From Brucellaceae bacterium (GTDB taxonomy: Bacteria > Pseudomonadota > Alphaproteobacteria > Rhizobiales > Rhizobiaceae): a stretch of 64,000 nucleotides of DNA. The stretch is taken from the NCBI GenBank assembly GCA_020637755.1, contig JACKJW010000012.1, forward strand, positions 1-64,000, written 5' to 3'. Positions 59,724-64,000 of this stretch are shown here, piece after piece. The notes below the pieces were generated by a model that was not told where the DNA came from, did no database searches, and saw only the letters and a program-made list of their open reading frames with translations. Positions within the stretch are counted from its first letter, which is position 1. Every line of letters starts with the position of its first letter. The position numbers and the translations under genes were made by a program.

Positions 59724-60503
59724 ATGACCGGATACTATGCCCGGCCGGCATCACCCCTGGGGAGATGGTCCAGTTTTCTGGCGCGCCTGTCGGCAATGAT
59801 GCTGCTGATCAGCGGCTTGTCCCATCGCTACGGCCTGATGGACACGATCGGTTTTTTCTGGGTCCTGGGCGCGATCTTCTTCCTTGCCTTTGCCGCGCTG
59901 GTCCTGTCCTTCCTGGCGCTCCAGCGGCTGTGGGACGTCGGCGCACGGGGAGGCAGGCCTGCCGCTTTCGCACTTATCCTCTCCGCACTCGTGCTGGCGC
60001 CCTACGCGGTCTCCGCCTGGCGCGCTGTGACAAAGCCGGTGCTCAACGACATTTCCACCGACATCGAAGACCCGCCGTCCTATTTTCTGGCTGCGGGCTT
60101 GCGCCGGGGCAGCCAGAACGCGATTGCCGCGCCTTCGCCCGACCAGCTTGAAATCCAGCGTCAGGCCTATCCGGACGTCACGGGCCGCCGCTACGATGCC
60201 GCGCCGGACCGGGTGATGACGGCCATCACCAATGTGGTGACGGCGAACGGCTGGCCGGTAAAGAGCCGCAGCGGCGTGATCGGGGAAGGCGACGACGTTT
60301 CGCTGGAATTGCGCGCCTGGTCGCCGGTCTTCGCCTTCCCGGCCGATGTTGTGATCCGCATATCCGATGAAAGCGAGACCACCTATGTCGACATGCGGTC
60401 ATCCTCGCTCTATGCCGCCCATGACCTGGGTGACAACGCCCGGCGCATCGCGGCCTTCATGAAGGCGCTGGATGCCGAGATGCTGCTTCTGGCGGGGACC
60501 TGA
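59724..60503 (+). CDS. DUF1499 family membrane protein
   Basis: A 259-residue protein with two or three membrane helices (about 15-35, 38-62 and 70-95) followed by a cytoplasmic or periplasmic DUF1499 domain from about 145 (YPDVTGRRYDAAPDRVMTAI, NGWPVKSRSGVIGEG, FPADVVIRISDES, DMRSSSLYAAHDLGDNARRI). Function of the family is unknown. ATG 59724 has no strong ribosome site; a short upstream frame overlaps its start. Converges on the beta-lactamase-fold gene with 6 bp between. Confidence 0.85.
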   Translation: MTGYYARPASPLGRWSSFLARLSAMMLLISGLSHRYGLMDTIGFFWVLGAIFFLAFAALVLSFLALQRLWDVGARGGRPAAFALILSALVLAPYAVSAWRAVTKPVLNDISTDIEDPPSYFLAAGLRRGSQNAIAAPSPDQLEIQRQAYPDVTGRRYDAAPDRVMTAITNVVTANGWPVKSRSGVIGEGDDVSLELRAWSPVFAFPADVVIRISDESETTYVDMRSSSLYAAHDLGDNARRIAAFMKALDAEMLLLAGT

Positions 60504-60509
60504 CGCCGC

Positions 60510-61415
60510 TCAGCCGGGCAGGTAGATGCCGCTGATCGACGCCGGTCCCTCGGTCACTGCCCCGCCCTTGGCCACAAGATCTTCCAGATGGGCCAGCACG
60601 GACAGCGCCGCCGCCCCGTGCAGGCGCGGATCGGTGTCGCGGTAGATCGCCGCCACCATCTCCGCGATCGTCCGGTCACCGGCGCGGATGCGCTCGGTGA
60701 TGGCGCGCTCGCGCATGCGACGGTGGGTGCGCAACCCGCGCAGGAACTGCGCCGGTTTCGTCACCGGGCCGCCGTGGCCGGGCAGGTAGTGTGCGTCGTC
60801 CCGCTGCATCAGGCTTTCCAGCGAGGCCATGAAATCGGCCATCGCCCCGTCCGGGGGCGCGACGATGGTGGTGGCCCAGGCCATCACATGGTCGGCGGAA
60901 AACAGGATGCCGGTTCCCTCCAGCGCAAAGACGGCATGGTTGGCCGTGTGGCCGGGCGTATGGATCGCGGTGATGTCCCAGCCGTCGCCCATTACATGGT
61001 CGCCATCACCCAGAACGAGGTCCGGTACGAAATCCATGTCGGCACTGGCATCCAGCGGATTGATCTCGCCAGTGTTCAACGGCCGTGCGGCGCGGTGCGG
61101 GCCTTCCGCCGCAATCACGGCACCGGTCAGGCCGGCAAGGCGGCGGGCCAGCGGCGAATGGTCCTTGTGGGTGTGTGACACGAAGATGTGGCTGACCGGC
61201 CTTCCCCCGATGGCCTTGAGAAGGGCAGCAAGATGCGCCTCGTCTTCCGGGCCGGGATCGATCACCGCCAGTGTGTCACGGCCCACAATGTAGCTGTTGG
61301 TGCCATGGAACGTGAACGGGCCTGGATTGTTGACCGTCAGCCGCAACACGCCGGGTCCGGCGGGAACCGCCTCGCCGTAGGCCGGATCGAAGTCCTTGTT
61401 GAAATCCAGGTCCAT
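60510..61415 (-). CDS. Metallo-beta-lactamase fold hydrolase (LACTB2-like)
   Basis: A 301-residue hydrolase with the dinuclear zinc signature SHTHKDHS near 86 (HxHxDH), the GHTANHAVF His near 160 and SADHVMAW Asp near 180, plus HYLPGHGGP near 220. A C-terminal helical/winged region (MRERAITERIRAGDRTIAEM) resembles LACTB2, a group that includes RNases and thioester hydrolases. Activity unknown. Start ATG 61415 is preferred; GTG 61427 is possible. Divergent from bioY. Confidence 0.9.
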   Translation of the reverse strand: MDLDFNKDFDPAYGEAVPAGPGVLRLTVNNPGPFTFHGTNSYIVGRDTLAVIDPGPEDEAHLAALLKAIGGRPVSHIFVSHTHKDHSPLARRLAGLTGAVIAAEGPHRAARPLNTGEINPLDASADMDFVPDLVLGDGDHVMGDGWDITAIHTPGHTANHAVFALEGTGILFSADHVMAWATTIVAPPDGAMADFMASLESLMQRDDAHYLPGHGGPVTKPAQFLRGLRTHRRMRERAITERIRAGDRTIAEMVAAIYRDTDPRLHGAAALSVLAHLEDLVAKGGAVTEGPASISGIYLPG

Positions 61416-61538
61416 TGCGCTCTTCACAGCCAAAATGTTGCAGTGCAGTTGTCGCTTAGCATGGATGGACCTATACCGGAAGGCGCGTGCCGGCTCTGAC
61501 CGGGCGCTGCCATTGACACTCCCGATCGAGGATTTCAA

Positions 61539-62123
61539 ATGACCACTTCCACAGAATGGCGTCCGCTGGCCACGCTCGCGCTTCCCGCATCCGGCTCCTC
61601 CCGCCTCGCCATGCAGGCAGGCCTCGTGCTGGCCGGCTCCATGCTGATCGCCATCGCCGCGCACATCAAGATTCCCTTCTGGCCCGTGCCGATGACGCTG
61701 CAGACTCTGGCGATCTTCACCATCGCCGCCGCCTGTGGCCGCAACCTCGCCGTTGCGACCCTGCTTGCGTATATTGCCGAAGGCGCTGCCGGCCTGCCGG
61801 TCTTCACGCAGGGCTCGGGCCTCGCCTATCTGGCCGGGCCGACCGCCGGTTACCTTGCCGGCTTCGTGATTGCCGCCGCCATCGTCGGCGCCGCCGCTGA
61901 TCGCGGCTGGTCGCGCAATCCTCTCAAGCTTGGCGCAGCCATGCTCGCCGCCGAAGCCGTCGTGCTGGCTTTGGGCGCGGCCTGGATGATCGTGCTGTTC
62001 GGCGCTGAAAAGGGCCTTGCCTACGGCGTCGGCCCGTTCATCGTCACCGACCTCGTCAAGCTGGCGCTCGCAACCGCACTGGTGACGGCAGCTTCCGGCC
62101 TGATCGCCCGCCAGCGCGACTGA
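61539..62123 (+). CDS. bioY: Biotin ECF transporter S component BioY
   Basis: Substrate-binding membrane subunit for biotin uptake; 194 residues, six helices. MTLQTLAIFTIAAACGRNLA and GLPVFTQGSGLAYLAGPTAGYLAGF near 80-105 are the BioY signature (biotin-binding loop). GAGG at 61528-61531 precedes ATG 61539. No bioM or bioN gene follows; many rhizobial BioY function alone or with distant energy-coupling genes. I looked for a BioR site (TTATCTATAA-like) in the 123 bp upstream and found none. A strong terminator follows. Confidence 0.95.
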   Translation: MTTSTEWRPLATLALPASGSSRLAMQAGLVLAGSMLIAIAAHIKIPFWPVPMTLQTLAIFTIAAACGRNLAVATLLAYIAEGAAGLPVFTQGSGLAYLAGPTAGYLAGFVIAAAIVGAAADRGWSRNPLKLGAAMLAAEAVVLALGAAWMIVLFGAEKGLAYGVGPFIVTDLVKLALATALVTAASGLIARQRD

Positions 62124-62146
62124 CGGTTCCCGCACATCAAACGGAG

Positions 62147-62170
62147 AGGGGCCCCGCGGGGGCCCCTTTT
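62147..62170 (+). terminator. Intrinsic terminator after bioY
   Basis: AGGGGCCCC (62147-62155), loop GCG, GGGGCCCCT (62159-62167), then TTT. A very GC-rich 9-bp stem directly followed by T's, between bioY and the convergent sugar-dehydratase gene. Confidence 0.85.
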
Positions 62171-62210
62171 CATGTGTCCGGCGACGCCTCAAGCGCGCTG
62201 CCCCGTGGCT

Positions 62211-64000
62211 TTACATCTCTTCTTGCGGTTCCGTGTCGTCCAAGGCGCTCAGGCTGGACGGGTTGTAGCTGATGACCAGCGAGCGAAGGGCCGACATGGC
62301 TTCGCCAAGGTTCTCCGTGGCGCAGGCCTGCCCGACGGCCTCGATATCCGCCGCCATCTCTTCGGGACTGACGGTCCGCGTCAGGATCACCGAATAGCCC
62401 GTCTGGCGCTCGACGATCTGGTCGTCGTCGGGATTGAGCAGTTCCTCGCCCACCTTCTCGCCGGGTTTCAGCCCGATGAACTCGATGCGGATGTCCTTTT
62501 CCGGCTGGTATCCGGCCAGCTGGATGAGGCGGCGCGCCAGATCAACGATGCGGATCGGCTCGCCCATGTCGAGCACGAAGAGCGCTCCATTTTGGGAATG
62601 CCCGTCCTGCGGGCGCGACGCTGCGGTCAGGATCAGGCCGACTGCCTCCGGGATGGTCATGAAGAAGCGCGTCGCTTCCGGATTGGTCACCGTAACAGGC
62701 CCGCCGCGCGCAATCTGGCGGCGAAAGAGCGGAATGACCGAGCCGGTGGAGCCGAGCACATTGCCGAACCGCACGGCGCGGAACCGCGTGGTGTTCTGCA
62801 CCTCGTTCAGGGCAAGGCAGTAGATTTCGGCCGCCCGCTTGGTCGCGCCCATCACGCTCGACGGGTTGACCGCCTTGTCGGTGGAAATCAGCACGAAGAT
62901 TTCGACACCGGCATCAACGGCAGCCTTTGCCGCCGCAGCGGTTCCCAGGAGGTTGGTCTTGATGCCTTCCAGCGGATTGTGCTCGACGATCGCGACATGT
63001 TTCAGCGCTGCCGCGTGAAACACGGCCTTCGGCCGCGTCGCCTGCATCAGGGCCCGGATGCGTGCCGAATCGCGGATGTCGCAGATATGCGTCTCGATCG
63101 GCACGCCGGGCCGCTCAAGATGGAACTCGGTGGCAATCCTGTAGAGGTTCAGCTCGCTGTTTTCGACCAGAATGAGCTTGCGCGGGCTGAAGCCGGCAAG
63201 CTGGCGCACAAGCTCCGACCCGATGGAGCCGCCCGCACCCGTGATCATCACATCCGCGCCGTTGGCCAGGCTTGCAATGGCTGCGAAATCCGGCGTCACC
63301 GGGTGCCGGTTCAACAGGTCTTCCAGCCGCACGGGGCGCGGCTCCAGCAGCTCGCCGCGATTGGCATCGGTAAAGGCTGGCAGGCGCGAGATGCCGATCC
63401 CGGCCTCGTTGCAGGCTTCCAGCAATTCCGTCAGGCGCGGCCCCGAAATGTCAGGGTCGGTCACGATCAGTTCCTCGATCGGCGTCCCGTTGTCGATACG
63501 GTTGCGCACGATTTTGGGAATGTCGGCCGCCCGTCCGAGCACCTTCAGCGAATGCATCGAATGCTTCGCATTGACCGGATTGGCATCAATGATGCCGGCC
63601 ACCGCGAAATTCTTGGCATCGAGACGCCGCATGGTGCGCACATAGGTCTCGGTCGCGTCCGAGAAGGGATAGAGCAGCAGGCTGCCGCGCCAGCTGGTCG
63701 AAGGCTTGATCCAGTCAAGCGCGGTGCGTTCCCGCAGCATCCGGTAGGCGATACGGCCGAAGGACAGTCCGGCAATCAGGAAGAACCAGGACAGGATCGT
63801 CGCCACGCGCGAAATGTTTTCCGCACGCGACAGCATGAAATTGGCGAGCGTAAAGACGACCACCGTCAGCGTCGCCGCCTTCAGGATGGCGATCAGGTCG
63901 GAAATCGAGGCATAGCGCCAGAGCGACTGGTTGAGATGCACCAGCCGTCCGCAGATCGCGTAGATGGCGATGAAAGCGAGCGATTTCTCCCAGATTCCAC
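62211..64000 (-). CDS. Membrane-bound nucleotide-sugar 4,6-dehydratase (CapD/WbpM type), 5' end outside window
   Basis: Makes a UDP-4-keto-6-deoxy sugar for surface polysaccharide. The frame stays open to the right edge, so the N-terminus lies beyond 64000. The visible part has the last membrane helices (about 20-80), a first Rossmann domain, then the catalytic domain with VMITGAGGSIGSELV, the ISTDKAVNPSSVMGATKR segment and FVLDMGEPIRIVDLA. The usual Tyr-x3-Lys is Met-x3-Lys (VMGATK), the SMK-type triad typical of large membrane dehydratases such as WbpM. Probably part of a polysaccharide locus to the right. Confidence 0.93.
   Translation of the reverse strand, partial: GIWEKSLAFIAIYAICGRLVHLNQSLWRYASISDLIAILKAATLTVVVFTLANFMLSRAENISRVATILSWFFLIAGLSFGRIAYRMLRERTALDWIKPSTSWRGSLLLYPFSDATETYVRTMRRLDAKNFAVAGIIDANPVNAKHSMHSLKVLGRAADIPKIVRNRIDNGTPIEELIVTDPDISGPRLTELLEACNEAGIGISRLPAFTDANRGELLEPRPVRLEDLLNRHPVTPDFAAIASLANGADVMITGAGGSIGSELVRQLAGFSPRKLILVENSELNLYRIATEFHLERPGVPIETHICDIRDSARIRALMQATRPKAVFHAAALKHVAIVEHNPLEGIKTNLLGTAAAAKAAVDAGVEIFVLISTDKAVNPSSVMGATKRAAEIYCLALNEVQNTTRFRAVRFGNVLGSTGSVIPLFRRQIARGGPVTVTNPEATRFFMTIPEAVGLILTAASRPQDGHSQNGALFVLDMGEPIRIVDLARRLIQLAGYQPEKDIRIEFIGLKPGEKVGEELLNPDDDQIVERQTGYSVILTRTVSPEEMAADIEAVGQACATENLGEAMSALRSLVISYNPSSLSALDDTEPQEEM

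Noticed and set aside
59707..59727. A six-codon upstream frame overlapping the DUF1499 start
   Set aside because: There is no ribosome site worth the name and six codons occur by chance easily.
61416..61538. BioR operator ahead of bioY
   Set aside because: No TTATCTATAA-like palindrome is present in the gap between the beta-lactamase-fold gene and bioY.

Overview
The window is a high-GC chromosomal segment of an alphaproteobacterium, most likely of the order Hyphomicrobiales (Rhizobiales). The evidence is gene content and order: pdxH / surface-antigen lipoprotein / DnaJ-like / fabI / phosphatase / aroC; histone-deacetylase-like / xseB ... tlyA / 23S methyltransferase; tldD / ialB / coxB-coxA-ctaB-coxF-ctaG-coxC / DUF983 / SURF1 / ispH / thrB / rnhA; M16 peptidase / thrC; ccrM / mutY / DUF721 / dsbA / smc / ppdK. 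These blocks, together with the essential methyltransferase CcrM, are typical of that order. Genus cannot be decided from the sequence alone.

Layout. 1-3.2 kb: fatty-acid oxidation genes (acyl-CoA dehydrogenase cut by the window edge, enoyl-CoA hydratase) with a conspicuously AT-rich DUF2971 gene between them. 3.2-15 kb: core metabolism and RNA/DNA housekeeping (PLP, fatty-acid and shikimate enzymes, exonuclease VII small subunit, rRNA methyltransferases) with a small toxin-antitoxin pair, pirin and an exported orphan inserted between xseB and tlyA. 15-19 kb: a Fic protein translationally coupled to a sirtuin deacylase, then tldD and ialB. 19.4-28.5 kb: the complete aa3 cytochrome c oxidase structural and assembly cluster running into ispH-thrB-rnhA. 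28.5-38 kb: LysE exporter with divergent Lrp regulator, peroxiredoxin, DsbD-N-like protein, yqgE with a possible leader peptide, a membrane GGDEF-EAL protein, GNAT, M16 peptidase and thrC. 38-43 kb: cell-surface and exported proteins (lipoprotein, RTX-type Ca-binding protein, von Willebrand A protein). 43-54.4 kb: ccrM, mutY, dciA-like DUF721, lipoprotein DsbA, smc, a UbiH-like hydroxylase with a C-terminal frameshift, and ppdK. 54.4-64 kb: an acquired-looking nucleotidyltransferase-fold gene, DUF427, class III aminotransferase, acyl-CoA ligase, DUF1499, metallo-beta-lactamase fold protein, bioY, and a CapD/WbpM-type sugar dehydratase cut by the right edge.

Most of the window is conserved core. 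The parts that do not look like ordinary core are the AT-rich DUF2971 gene, the VapBC-like/pirin/exported-orphan block where dxs often sits, the Fic-CobB pair with an inverted repeat upstream, the GSU2403-type gene with a palindrome just before it, the putative 19-codon leader of yqgE, and the tetranucleotide-repeat frameshift in the hydroxylase gene. I see no tRNA, rRNA, CRISPR array, prophage or insertion sequence. No complete new system is proven; the Fic-sirtuin pair and the yqgE leader are the best candidates for follow-up.
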